Below are positions 34,774 to 42,641 of a DNA stretch of 64,000 nucleotides, piece by piece. The notes below the pieces were generated by a model that saw only the letters and a list, made by a program, of their open reading frames with translations, did not search any database and was not told the origin of the DNA. The stretch lies in the NCBI RefSeq assembly GCF_040545925.1, contig NZ_JBEPMX010000006.1, positions 62,001-126,000 on the forward strand. Reading direction: 5' to 3'. Origin of the DNA: Alkalibacillus flavidus. GTDB lineage: Bacteria; Bacillota; Bacilli; Bacillales; Alkalibacillaceae. How positions within the stretch are numbered: position 1 is the stretch's first letter; every line of letters starts with the position of its first letter. A program made the translations under genes and the position numbers.

Positions 34774-34814
34774 AAATGCCATTAATGCGGAATGATCAGC
34801 GTTAATGGCCATTT
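34774..34814 (-). promoter_or_regulatory. Long hairpin in the yjbC upstream region
   Basis: AAATGGCCATTAACGC pairs with GCATTAATGGCATTT with one bulge and one wobble, around a loop holding TGATCA. On the minus strand AGCTTTTTCC follows about 4 nt later, so it could be an attenuator. It lies about 90 bp before the yjbC start. No known riboswitch consensus is recognised. Confidence 0.45.
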
Positions 34815-34954
34815 GCCGTAACTAGATGACCTTGACCTTATAATCCCTCAAATATTCATTTATAAACGGACGTATTCAACCACATAGCCAAAATTTGCGA
34901 AGGAATTTATCTTGAATACAAACTATACGACAGGCGAAGCAATACTGCATTTGA

Positions 34955-35053
34955 GTTTTGAAATAAATCGCTTTATTTTTGAAATAACTCTCGCTATTTT
35001 TGAGATAAATCCACTTACTTATGAAATAACTAAACCGAATTATTTAATAAGTA
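34955..35053. repeat. Family B 21-bp phased array, 5 units (array B5)
   Basis: Units at 34955, 34976, 34997, 35018 and 35039, exactly 21 bp apart; the first three have TTTT on the left and ATAA on the right, such as ATTTTTGAGATAAAT. It lies 25 bp beyond the terminator of the glycoside-hydrolase-like gene. Confidence 0.92.
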
Positions 35054-35077
35054 TATAGATTTCTTATCATGGCATAG

Positions 35078-35106
35078 AAAAAGCCTCGGCGAACACCGAG
35101 GCTTTC
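35078..35106 (-). terminator. Terminator of the putative glycoside hydrolase gene
   Basis: AAGCCTCGG / CCGAGGCTT stem, 6-nt loop; TTTTTC on the minus strand. Confidence 0.9.
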
Positions 35107-35116
35107 CTCCTTCATC

Positions 35117-36340
35117 TTATTGCGGGTCGAAATTCGCATCACGGGAATAGTTGTTGCTCGCATCCCACAATAAATATTCATATATACCATTGTCATAAAG
35201 GGCTTGAATTTGAGCTGTCACTTCATCTCCACCATAAGTAAACACATTACCAGGTGAATAAAGCCATGATGCCGTAAAGTCTTGCAACCAAGGTCGTGAC
35301 GTTGGAGCATCGTCAAGTTGACTGAGCAACTCGTTTTCTGCCTTCGAATATTCACTCACTAACTTATACGGTTCACGGTCTGGTTCACTGATTCCGAAAT
35401 ACGGCGTCCAGTGACTCGGATAAATCATCGACGAAATAACATCCACATTGTCTGAGATACCGAGGAAGTTTTGACCGATTCCTGGTGCGTCCTCGATCGT
35501 CGCTGTATAACCGAAAATATCAACTGACACATCAATATCATACTGTTCTAATTCTTGATAAGCATACTCTACAAATTCATTCACCGCTGTCACACGCTCA
35601 CGCACGTTATCTAAGCTCGCATCGTCATATTCACCGCGCGAATACTCTAACTCCTCATCGCGATGCTCAAAGCCTTCAGGGAAACGAACGTAATCGAATT
35701 GAATCTCTTGAAAGCCTAATTCCGCAGCATCTTTCGCAATCTCTAAATTATACTCCCACACATCTTTCACAAACGGATTGACAAAGGCTTCATCACGCCC
35801 GTTTTTCCAAACACTACCACCGTCTCTAAACGACCATTCAGGGCGCTTTTCAGCCAGCTTCGTATCTTTAAACACGACGACACGTGCAATCGGGTAAATC
35901 TCTTCTTTTTCTAAACGCTCTAACATCGCACGTGGCTCATCAATAATACTGTTTGACACGTCATGTGCCACATGATCTTCATCTAACTCATATGTCACAT
36001 TACCATAGTCATCTTTCACATCAATGACCATTGAGTTAAGCGGCGTATCATTCACAAACGACACTAAATCTTCAAACCGCGATCCACCAGCGGAATGGCC
36101 CGTTAAATAAATACCACGTACCGCTTCAGGATACTCAAAATCTAACCCTGCGTCATAAATAAAACGCGGAATTGGGTCTGGTAGCGTTTTATTTTCTAAA
36201 GCATGACTATATGTAGAATGAAATGCAACACTAGACATTTCTGACTCAGTCTCTTCATCCGCAAAGGCTGGACTACTTAAGCCAAACGACAAGACCCCCA
36301 AACATAACATAATCGATAGCACTAATTGATACTTTCTCAT
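35117..36340 (-). CDS. Secreted putative glycoside hydrolase, DUF4015 type
   Basis: A 407-residue protein with a cleavable signal peptide (residues 1-27, SSPAFADEE). The TIM-barrel DUF4015 domain begins AVRGIYLTGHSAGG near residue 74. Characteristic elements are MVIDVKDDYGNVTYELD, VNPFVKDVWEYNLEIAKDAAELGFQEIQFDYVRFPE and VDVISSMIYPSHW. Acidic residues in FDYVRFPE and SVDIFGY are candidate catalytic positions. Relatives are called putative glycoside hydrolases; the polymer they act on is not established. Single gene with its own terminator. Confidence 0.85.
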   Translation of the reverse strand: MRKYQLVLSIMLCLGVLSFGLSSPAFADEETESEMSSVAFHSTYSHALENKTLPDPIPRFIYDAGLDFEYPEAVRGIYLTGHSAGGSRFEDLVSFVNDTPLNSMVIDVKDDYGNVTYELDEDHVAHDVSNSIIDEPRAMLERLEKEEIYPIARVVVFKDTKLAEKRPEWSFRDGGSVWKNGRDEAFVNPFVKDVWEYNLEIAKDAAELGFQEIQFDYVRFPEGFEHRDEELEYSRGEYDDASLDNVRERVTAVNEFVEYAYQELEQYDIDVSVDIFGYTATIEDAPGIGQNFLGISDNVDVISSMIYPSHWTPYFGISEPDREPYKLVSEYSKAENELLSQLDDAPTSRPWLQDFTASWLYSPGNVFTYGGDEVTAQIQALYDNGIYEYLLWDASNNYSRDANFDPQ

Positions 36341-36469
36341 TGTATCATTCCCCCAAAGTTGTTTTTCTCTACTTCTATTATAATCTGTTTTAAAGCAGTT
36401 TTGTTGAAAAAATTGATAATTTATTTTATAAAATTTTTGTGACAGGTAATCCTAACTTAAACCTTGCAC

Positions 36470-36497
36470 TTGAACGAAAACTTCCATATAATATAAT
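36470..36497 (+). promoter_or_regulatory. Sigma-A promoter of the trpS T-box leader
   Basis: TTGAAC, 16-bp spacer, TATAAT; the leader starts just downstream. Confidence 0.7.
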
Positions 36498-36514
36498 CAA
36501 CTGCATAAACGGAA

Positions 36515-36728
36515 GCATCGATTGAGGATAAGTACCTCTTAACCACTAACAACAGTGAGTCTGGCTAGTGAAAACAGACGTTATGTTAAGTCGGAAATTG
36601 GGCCTCATGAGCTGATAAGATCCGTCTAGCGAACGTTACATCGCTAACTTGAGTGACCTTATAGTAGGTAACAAGGGTGGCACCGCGATTCCATTCGTCC
36701 CTTTTTATTGGGAGAGTGGATTTTTTTA
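36515..36728 (+). promoter_or_regulatory. trpS leader: T-box leader of trpS (tryptophan specifier)
   Basis: The leader contains an AGTGA-type box, a specifier loop with TGG at 36562-36564, the T-box motif AAGGGTGGCACCGCG at 36673 and a terminator TCCATTCGTCCC / GGGAGAGTGGA with TTTTTTT ending at 36727. Uncharged tRNA-Trp should stabilise the antiterminator and switch trpS on. Confidence 0.93.
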
Positions 36729-36756
36729 TGACAACTAATTCGTAGAGGTGATACAT

Positions 36757-37752
36757 ATGAGTACGATTTTTTCAGGCATTCAACCGAGTGGATCATTAAC
36801 CATCGGCAACTATTTAGGGGCGTTAAGTCGTTTCCCGAAAATGCAAGACGACAATCAGTGTTATTTTTGTATCGTAGATGAACACGCAATCACAGTACCG
36901 CAAGACCGACTAAAACTACGTAATGAAATTCGTTCACTCGCAGCGCTTTATTTATCCGTCGGCATTGACCCAGAACGATCGACGTTATTCATTCAATCCG
37001 AAGTGCCAGCGCATACGCAAATGGCATGGATTTTACAATGTGTCGCTTACGTCGGCGAACTCGAGCGTATGACACAGTATAAAGACAAATCAGCTGGAAA
37101 AGACGGCGTCTCAGCTGGCCTGTTAACTTACCCACCACTCATGGCGGCGGATATTTTGCTTTATTCGACGACGATGGTGCCTGTCGGCGAAGACCAAAAA
37201 CAGCATATTGAGTTAACGCGTAATTTAGCCGAACGTTTTAACCGTCAGCACAACGATATTTTAACCGTGCCGGAACCGCACATCCCAGAACAAGGCGCAC
37301 GCATTATGTCGTTGCAAGACCCAACGAGTAAGATGAGTAAATCAGATGACAACCATAAAGCAACGATCTTCATGCTCGATGAACCGAAACAAATCGAGAA
37401 GAAAATTAAAAGCGCTGTAACCGATTCTGAAGGTGTCGTCGAATACAAACCAGATGACAAACCCGGCATCTCGAATTTACTCAATATTTATGCTGGCTTT
37501 TCAGGTGAATCTGTCGCAGACATTTCCGAAAAATATGCCGGCAAAGGCTACGGCGAATTCAAGCAAGACCTCGCCCAAGTCGTGATCGACGGCTTAGAAC
37601 CGATTCAAAAACGATACTACGAACTGTACGAATCTGAGGAATTAGATGATATTTTAGACCAAGGTGCTGATCACGCTAATCGCGTCGCCAACAAAATGCT
37701 TATGAAAGCGAAAAAAGCAATGGGCATCGGACGCGTGCATTTGAAGCGCTAA
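36757..37752 (+). CDS. trpS: Tryptophan--tRNA ligase
   Basis: A 331-residue class I aminoacyl-tRNA synthetase. MSTIFSGIQPSGSLTIGNYLG at 36757 follows GAGGTG and carries the HIGH-like PSGSLTIGNY motif. The KMSKS motif is in PTSKMSKSDDN near residue 195. YVGELERMTQYKDKSA near 100 is typical of the bacterial enzyme. It is controlled by the T-box leader and followed by a strong terminator. Confidence 0.97.
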   Translation: MSTIFSGIQPSGSLTIGNYLGALSRFPKMQDDNQCYFCIVDEHAITVPQDRLKLRNEIRSLAALYLSVGIDPERSTLFIQSEVPAHTQMAWILQCVAYVGELERMTQYKDKSAGKDGVSAGLLTYPPLMAADILLYSTTMVPVGEDQKQHIELTRNLAERFNRQHNDILTVPEPHIPEQGARIMSLQDPTSKMSKSDDNHKATIFMLDEPKQIEKKIKSAVTDSEGVVEYKPDDKPGISNLLNIYAGFSGESVADISEKYAGKGYGEFKQDLAQVVIDGLEPIQKRYYELYESEELDDILDQGADHANRVANKMLMKAKKAMGIGRVHLKR

Positions 37753-37756
37753 ACAC

Positions 37757-37787
37757 GAAAAAACCCGCGGGTCCACCGCGGGTTTTT
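37757..37787 (+). terminator. Terminator of trpS
   Basis: ACCCGCGG / CCGCGGGT stem with a short loop, then TTTTT. The T run is shared with the first unit of array B6. Confidence 0.92.
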
Positions 37788-37879
37788 AAATAAATCACTT
37801 TATTTATTAAATAAGTTTGTTAATTTATGAAATAACTATTATCTTTTATTTCATAAAATCAATAAGTTATTCGATAAAT
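37781..37879. repeat. Family B 21-bp phased array, 5 units (array B6)
   Basis: Units at 37781 (GGTTTTTAAATAAAT, fused to the terminator T run), 37802, 37823, 37844 and 37865, all 21 bp apart. It fills the gap between the convergent trpS and yjbA terminators. Confidence 0.88.
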
Positions 37880-37885
37880 TCTGCT

Positions 37886-37921
37886 GAAAAAGTGATAAGC
37901 ACACACCGCTCATCACTTTTT
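37886..37921 (-). terminator. Terminator overlapping the yjbA stop
   Basis: AAAGTGATGAGC / GCTTATCACTTT stem with one mismatch and a TTTTTC end on the minus strand; it begins inside the yjbA stop region. Confidence 0.8.
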
Positions 37922-38668
37922 TAACACATTCTTCTTCTGCTGTTCCATTTCCCACAATCGCTCAAAAAACGGCTGTCCTTTCGCCATTTTTTCACAAATC
38001 TCATCATGCTTCACGCTCCAACCTTGCTTCGCCTCATCTAGCAAACATGCATACCCTTCATCAAACGTCATCCCTTGAATCGCATCATACTCTTCGGGGC
38101 GCCATTCGGTTAACCAGTATCGCAGTTCATCGAGTCGTTTAGCCTGCCCGAGCTGATCAATCATTAACATTAATAAATGCTTCAACTGCCGTTCTTTTCG
38201 CGTCAGGCCCGTCATATACTTCGGGTGTAATGACAATATATGCCGCGCACCCGTTTGTTTCTTCGGCTTATAAGCAAAATCTTGCGCCTGTTTATGCGAA
38301 ATTAAGTCCAAAATCAATCGCTCTTGTCTCGGAATCACCCGACTTTTTCGAACCGGAATTTGATAACCTAACGTATCCACAGCCAGGACATGCTCGCCAT
38401 CCGTCACAATAAAACAATAATCTAAAGCGAGACGTTTATGTTTTTTCTTCAAGTAAGCCCGTTTATAAACCGCTTCCAATAACATCGGCGGTAAATCAGC
38501 CATATCATTTTCTATGTAATCAAACAACGGGCGCGTCACATACACGACGGGGACCTGGTCTAATAGCTCAATCGAATCTTGTTTACGCCACTCGAAAAAT
38601 TGACAGACGTTATAACCGTTTTCTTCACCTTCGAACCAGTTCACCCAAATATCATGAACATAGATCAT
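37913..38668 (-). CDS. yjbA: DUF3603 protein YjbA
   Basis: A 251-residue protein of unknown function found throughout Bacillus beside trpS. MIYVHDIWVNWFEGEENGYN at 38668 follows AGGG; an in-frame ATG two codons earlier overlaps that site. Conserved parts are CQFFEWRKQDSIELLDQVPV near residue 22, DYCFIVTDGEHVLAVDTLGYQIPVRKSR near 83 and TGLTRKERQLKHLLMLMIDQL near 150. It looks cytosolic with no metal motif. Confidence 0.88.
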   Translation of the reverse strand: MIYVHDIWVNWFEGEENGYNVCQFFEWRKQDSIELLDQVPVVYVTRPLFDYIENDMADLPPMLLEAVYKRAYLKKKHKRLALDYCFIVTDGEHVLAVDTLGYQIPVRKSRVIPRQERLILDLISHKQAQDFAYKPKKQTGARHILSLHPKYMTGLTRKERQLKHLLMLMIDQLGQAKRLDELRYWLTEWRPEEYDAIQGMTFDEGYACLLDEAKQGWSVKHDEICEKMAKGQPFFERLWEMEQQKKNVLKK

Positions 38669-38737
38669 CGTCATCCCTCACTTCTGACGTTTTTCTGTTT
38701 ATGCTCATTATCACCAAGTGACATATTTTTATTCCTA

Positions 38738-38752
38738 ATTTATGAGATAAAT
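38738..38752. repeat. Single family B unit at the end of a small gene
   Basis: ATTTATGAGATAAAT matches the family B unit. No neighbours at 21-bp steps are seen. It supplies the stop codon and the last residues (FIS) of the 68-aa membrane protein gene. Confidence 0.6.
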
Positions 38753-38946
38753 GGGTTTTTATACATCGAAAAAATGATCAATACAAACCCAACTGGCAAC
38801 AAATAGCACTCTGGCCGCTTATAAATAAACACGATGAAATCTCCCCATCCCATCCCAACCGGCAGAAAGTTTAAATAGCCGATAATCGAAACAGCCCCAA
38901 CGCAAGTAAACCCAAAACCTAGAAAAAATATGAACAACGCCCACAT
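38740..38946 (-). CDS. Small membrane protein, 68 aa
   Basis: ATG at 38946 after AGGGGATG. Two hydrophobic helices (residues 1-25 and 47-63) flank a short loop with WGDFIVFIYKRPEC. Its stop codon lies in a single family B repeat unit. Function unknown. It lies between yjbA and array B7. Confidence 0.55.
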   Translation of the reverse strand: MWALFIFFLGFGFTCVGAVSIIGYLNFLPVGMGWGDFIVFIYKRPECYLLPVGFVLIIFSMYKNPFIS

Positions 38947-39096
38947 ACGTGCATCCCCTATTCCATCGATGCCCGTCCAATGCTGCTACGTCTAAGTATT
39001 CGTAATATAGTTTATGTGTGAGATGTTAGAAACATACGGACTACTACCACAAAAAGATTAGCGAATTATGTCCCGGGAAATAGTGTTTTCCTATCT
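38947..39096. other. Intergenic region with no recognised element
   Basis: 150 bp upstream of the 68-aa gene. It should hold its promoter; none is convincing. Array B7 begins at its right end. Confidence 0.35.
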
Positions 39097-39195
39097 AGTT
39101 TTGAAATAAATCACCGAATTTATTTCAAAACTCCCCTTATTTATTTCATAATTCAAGGTACTTATTCAATAACTCAAGGGAGTTATTGAATAAGT
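39097..39195. repeat. Family B 21-bp phased array, 5 units (array B7)
   Basis: Units at 39097, 39118, 39139, 39160 and 39181, exactly 21 bp apart. AGTTATTGAATAAGT and ACTTATTCAATAACT have complementary centres. It lies 25 bp beyond the fabF terminator. Confidence 0.92.
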
Positions 39196-39219
39196 TCAAA
39201 AGCAGACAACCCCAAACAT

Positions 39220-39257
39220 AAAAAACCTGCATCACGACAACTGTCGCGATGCAGGGC
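39220..39257 (-). terminator. Terminator of the fabHF operon
   Basis: CCTGCATCGCGACA / TGTCGTGATGCAGG stem with a 2-nt loop and one wobble, then TTTTTT on the minus strand. Confidence 0.92.
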
Positions 39258-39274
39258 ATTCAATTCTATTCTCA

Positions 39275-40516
39275 TTATCCTTCAAACGTTTTAAACACGA
39301 GTGACGCGTTGTGGCCGCCGAAGCCGAGTGAGTTCGTCATCACAGTACTCAATTCAGCTTCACGCTTCTCATTCGGCACATAATCCAAATCACAGTCTGG
39401 ATCAGGCGTTTCATAGTTCACTGTCGGAGGCATCACTTGATCTTGTAATGCTAACACCGAAATGATCGCTTCCAAACCGCCAGCAGCACCTAATAAGTGA
39501 CCAGTCATTGATTTCGTTGAGCTCATCGCTAAATCGTAAGCATGATCGCCAAACACCGTCTTCACTGCTTGCGTCTCAAACTGATCATTATACGCCGTAC
39601 TCGTGCCGTGCGCGTTAATATATTGCACAGCGTCACCGCTCATCTCAGCATCATCTAGCGCTTGCTGCATCGCGCGAGCTGCCCCTTCACCTTCTGGGGC
39701 TGGTGCCGTAATATGATACGCATCCCCTGTTGAGCCGTAACCGACGATCTCCGCGTAAATTTTCGCGCCACGCGCTTGGGCCGATTCGAGTGATTCTAAA
39801 ATCAACACGCCTGCCCCTTCACCCATGACAAAACCGTCACGATCGTTGTCAAACGGACGGCTCGCTGTTTTCGGATCTTGATTCGTCGTCAATGCTTTAG
39901 AACTGGAGAAACCAGCAAATGACATATTATTAATCGGTGATTCCGCACCACCTGTAATCATCGTATCCGCATCACCACGCTCGATCACCTTAAACGCATC
40001 GCCGATCGAGTTCGTCCCAGATGCACACGCTGTCACTGTACACGAATTAATCCCTTTCGCTCCAAACATAATCGACACTTGGCCCGCTGCCATATCCGGA
40101 ATCATCATCGGCACGAAAAATGGACTGACGCGACGTTGACCTTTGTCTAAAAACTTACGAAACTGCTCTTCATATGTCGTCATACCACCAATACCAGAGC
40201 CAATCCAAACCCCCGTTCGGTCAGCGTTGCTCTCATCAATTGTTAAATCGGCATCGTCAATCGCCATTTTCGACGCTGCCACCGCGTATTGCGTAAACAA
40301 GTCCATCTTCTTCGCATCACGTTTGTCCATATAGTTCCCAGGATCAAAATCTTTCAATTCTGCTGCGATTTTCGCCGGAAATTCATCAGCATCCACTTTC
40401 GTCACACCGTCAATGCCAACATAACCGTCTAAAACATTTTGCCACATCGTTTCAACATCATTACCGACAGGTGAGACTGTGCCTAAGCCTGTCACGACTA
40501 CACGTCTCTTTGACAT
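39275..40516 (-). CDS. fabF: 3-oxoacyl-[acyl-carrier-protein] synthase II
   Basis: A 413-residue condensing enzyme of fatty acid elongation. MSKRRVVVTGLGTVSPVG at 40516 follows AAAGGAGG. The catalytic cysteine is in VTACASGTNSIG near residue 163, with histidines in NAHGTSTAYND (about 303) and STKSMTGHLLGAAGG (about 340). It uses malonyl-ACP to extend acyl-ACP. It follows fabH by 38 bp, the usual FapR-controlled fabHF operon. Confidence 0.97.
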   Translation of the reverse strand: MSKRRVVVTGLGTVSPVGNDVETMWQNVLDGYVGIDGVTKVDADEFPAKIAAELKDFDPGNYMDKRDAKKMDLFTQYAVAASKMAIDDADLTIDESNADRTGVWIGSGIGGMTTYEEQFRKFLDKGQRRVSPFFVPMMIPDMAAGQVSIMFGAKGINSCTVTACASGTNSIGDAFKVIERGDADTMITGGAESPINNMSFAGFSSSKALTTNQDPKTASRPFDNDRDGFVMGEGAGVLILESLESAQARGAKIYAEIVGYGSTGDAYHITAPAPEGEGAARAMQQALDDAEMSGDAVQYINAHGTSTAYNDQFETQAVKTVFGDHAYDLAMSSTKSMTGHLLGAAGGLEAIISVLALQDQVMPPTVNYETPDPDCDLDYVPNEKREAELSTVMTNSLGFGGHNASLVFKTFEG

Positions 40517-40554
40517 GATATTCATCCTCCTTTAAAAATACGATTCTTCAGACA

Positions 40555-41493
40555 TTATTTACCCCATTTTATAGCGACAGCACCCCATGTGAGGCCACCG
40601 CCAAATCCAACGAGTACGACAACATCATCTTCTTTTATTCTACCCGCTTTAACATCTTCTGACAATGCAATCGGAATCGACGCCGCCGATGTATTACCAT
40701 AACGATCTACCGATTTCGACATTTTTTCAACCGGAATCTCTAAATTCTGTCTAGCCGCTTCCATAATTCGAATATTCGCTTGGTGTGGGATCAAGTAGTC
40801 AACATCATCCTTTGTTAAACCTGCTTGATGGACCACATTTAATGAAGAATCAGCCATCTTACGGACCGCGAATTTAAACACTTCACGCCCATTCATATAA
40901 ATCACATCTTCATCGGTTTGATGTAAATATGGAATGCCTGTCCCATCACTACCTAATTCATGCGCTAAAATACCGCGCTCTTCTGAAACATTCGAAACAA
41001 TCGCTGCGCCTGCACCATCACCGAATAAAACCGCTGTATTACGATCTTCCCAGTTCGTGATTTTCGACAATTTCTCAACGCCAATCACCAAAATATTTTG
41101 GTGCACGCCCGCTTCAACAAACTGCTTCGCCGTAATAACACCATACATAAACCCTGCACAAGCCGCACTAACATCCATCGCTGGAATTTGCCGTGCGCCT
41201 AGTCGGTTTTGCAACTGACACGCCACAGACGGAAAGCCCATATCCGATGTCACCGTTGCCACTAAAATCATATCTAAATCTTCGCCGCTAAGACCCGCTT
41301 CATCTAAAGCCCCAACCGCTGCTTCATACGCTAAATCAGACGTGTCCATATCATCCGTTGCAATCCGACGCTCTTCAATCCCCGTTCGCGTACGAATCCA
41401 CTCATCGGACGTATCGACGATCTTCTCCATATCGAAATTCGTTAAAACCTTCTCAGGCACATAATGGCCCGTTCCGATTAAACCCGCTTTCAT
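40555..41493 (-). CDS. fabH: 3-oxoacyl-[acyl-carrier-protein] synthase III
   Basis: A 312-residue initiating condensing enzyme that joins acyl-CoA to malonyl-ACP. The catalytic triad is Cys in DVSAACAGFMYG near residue 112, His in IPHQANIRIM near 237 and Asn in YGNTSAASIP near 267. DTSDEWIRTRTGIEERRI near residue 28 is typical. In Bacillus it selects branched primers. TAGGAGATG precedes the ATG. A FapR box in its promoter links it to fabI. Confidence 0.97.
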   Translation of the reverse strand: MKAGLIGTGHYVPEKVLTNFDMEKIVDTSDEWIRTRTGIEERRIATDDMDTSDLAYEAAVGALDEAGLSGEDLDMILVATVTSDMGFPSVACQLQNRLGARQIPAMDVSAACAGFMYGVITAKQFVEAGVHQNILVIGVEKLSKITNWEDRNTAVLFGDGAGAAIVSNVSEERGILAHELGSDGTGIPYLHQTDEDVIYMNGREVFKFAVRKMADSSLNVVHQAGLTKDDVDYLIPHQANIRIMEAARQNLEIPVEKMSKSVDRYGNTSAASIPIALSEDVKAGRIKEDDVVVLVGFGGGLTWGAVAIKWGK

Positions 41494-41530
41494 ATCGCGT
41501 CATCTCCTAACGATTAACTTCTATCATCAT

Positions 41531-41559
41531 ATATTATGACCTGGTTCTAATTTTATCAA
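41531..41559 (-). promoter_or_regulatory. fabH promoter
   Basis: On the minus strand TTGATA, a 17-bp spacer and TAATAT. The FapR box fills the spacer. Confidence 0.65.
41534..41550 (-). promoter_or_regulatory. FapR operator of fabHF
   Basis: TTATGACCTGGTTCTAA matches the FapR inverted repeat (TTAGTACCTGGTACTAA type) at most positions and lies between the -35 and -10 elements, so bound repressor would block RNA polymerase. Confidence 0.75.
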
Positions 41560-41613
41560 ATTATCCACCGATTTCAACGATTTTATTTTAAACAAAATCG
41601 CGAACCCCCGAAT

Positions 41614-41886
41614 TCACTGCTCTAAATCAAGCGTGATAACAGACACACGGTCGGCTTCCACAGGACACGTCTCGCCAATACAAATCGCTTCATGAAACGG
41701 TTCATAATCACGTCCATCATCTTCAACGAACGTAAATTTAGCATGGCGTGCCACCATCGCATAATAATGCCACGCTTCATCTGTTTCTAATTCGTCATGA
41801 CCCACAACATCGTGACCGGCATACAAATAATATTCCATCACTTGAAAACCAAATGGATGAAAACACGGATAGACAAATACTTTCAT
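41614..41886 (-). CDS. Hypothetical protein, 90 aa
   Basis: ATG at 41886 after GAGGAGATC. The start MKVFVYPCFHPFGFQVMEYYL resembles the first strand and helix of a nucleotide-binding fold, but the protein is too short for one. Acidic and rich in aromatic residues, with no membrane segment. It may be a small single-domain protein; no family is recognised. It lies between fabH and the divergent yjzD-like gene. Confidence 0.6.
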   Translation of the reverse strand: MKVFVYPCFHPFGFQVMEYYLYAGHDVVGHDELETDEAWHYYAMVARHAKFTFVEDDGRDYEPFHEAICIGETCPVEADRVSVITLDLEQ

Positions 41887-41988
41887 ACCAGGATCTCCTC
41901 ACTCAACCGTCACAATTTTTTTATTTATTTTTTAGCCAAGCTTTGATACACTAAGGTGTGGAATGTATAGATAAATGAGGTGAACTAT

Positions 41989-42162
41989 ATGCGTTTAATT
42001 TCAACAGCAGTTTGGAGCTTTTTATTAAGTGCCATGATCGTATATGTAATCGGAAGTATGGCAGGCATTAGCTTTAATTTATCAGCCGCTATTGGCATTG
42101 CCGTCGTCTTCACACTTGCCACCGTCATTCTAGGTGAAACGGTTATTACGGACGAAGAATGA
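41989..42162 (+). CDS. Small membrane protein, DUF2929 (YjzD-like)
   Basis: A 57-residue protein with two hydrophobic helices (WSFLLSAMIVYVIGSMAGI and LSAAIGIAVVFTLATVIL). MRLISTAVWSFLLS at 41989 follows GAGGTG. The start and the position next to fabH recall B. subtilis YjzD. It has its own terminator. Function unknown. Confidence 0.75.
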   Translation: MRLISTAVWSFLLSAMIVYVIGSMAGISFNLSAAIGIAVVFTLATVILGETVITDEE

Positions 42163-42203
42163 CGCTCATTCGTCCTGACTATGAATGATACAATGCAACA
42201 ACT

Positions 42204-42241
42204 GAGGTTGACTTCCAATCGGTAAGTCAACCTCCTTTTTT
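42204..42241 (+). terminator. Terminator of the yjzD-like gene
   Basis: GAGGTTGACTT / AAGTCAACCTC perfect 11-bp stem, then CCTTTTTTAT. Confidence 0.9.
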
Positions 42242-42249
42242 ATGTTGAA

Positions 42250-42558
42250 CTACCACGGTAATAAACTCAATGCCGCCACAAATGTAAGTGGAATAATTAA
42301 ACGGCTTAATCCATATTGAAACGGCGGATAACCATACCCTTGTGGACCGTAACCACCATAGCTATGTGGGCCATATCCGTACGGGCGAACAGGGAATTGC
42401 GGGACGTGTTGCGATGGGACGACTAAATGAACATGCTCATCATCTAAACCACAGACGTAACCTTCAATTTGATCGCCTGTTGTCGTTTCTAATAAAACAT
42501 GTTGATCCATATGTTGCTGACACCAATCATACGCAGGCTGTTTCGTTTCATGTACCAT
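42250..42558 (-). CDS. Small protein with LSM-like N-terminus and Gly/Tyr/Pro-rich centre
   Basis: A 102-residue protein. MVHETKQPAYDWCQQHM at 42558 follows GGGGAGG; an upstream in-frame ATG lies before the ribosome site. Residues 18-45 (HVLLETTTGDQIEGYVCGLDDEHVHLVV) look like an LSM-type beta strand pair, also seen in the CotO-like protein. Residues 55-80 are rich in Gly, Tyr and Pro. A C-terminal hydrophobic helix (LIIPLTFVAALSLLPW) ends the protein. The composition resembles spore-surface proteins, but the function is unknown. Confidence 0.65.
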   Translation of the reverse strand: MVHETKQPAYDWCQQHMDQHVLLETTTGDQIEGYVCGLDDEHVHLVVPSQHVPQFPVRPYGYGPHSYGGYGPQGYGYPPFQYGLSRLIIPLTFVAALSLLPW

Positions 42559-42641
42559 AATTACCTCCCCTTTCACGTACAATGTATTCAAGACAGTCGG
42601 GTTATGTGCACATTCTATTATTGTTGAGGAGGTTTCATGCA

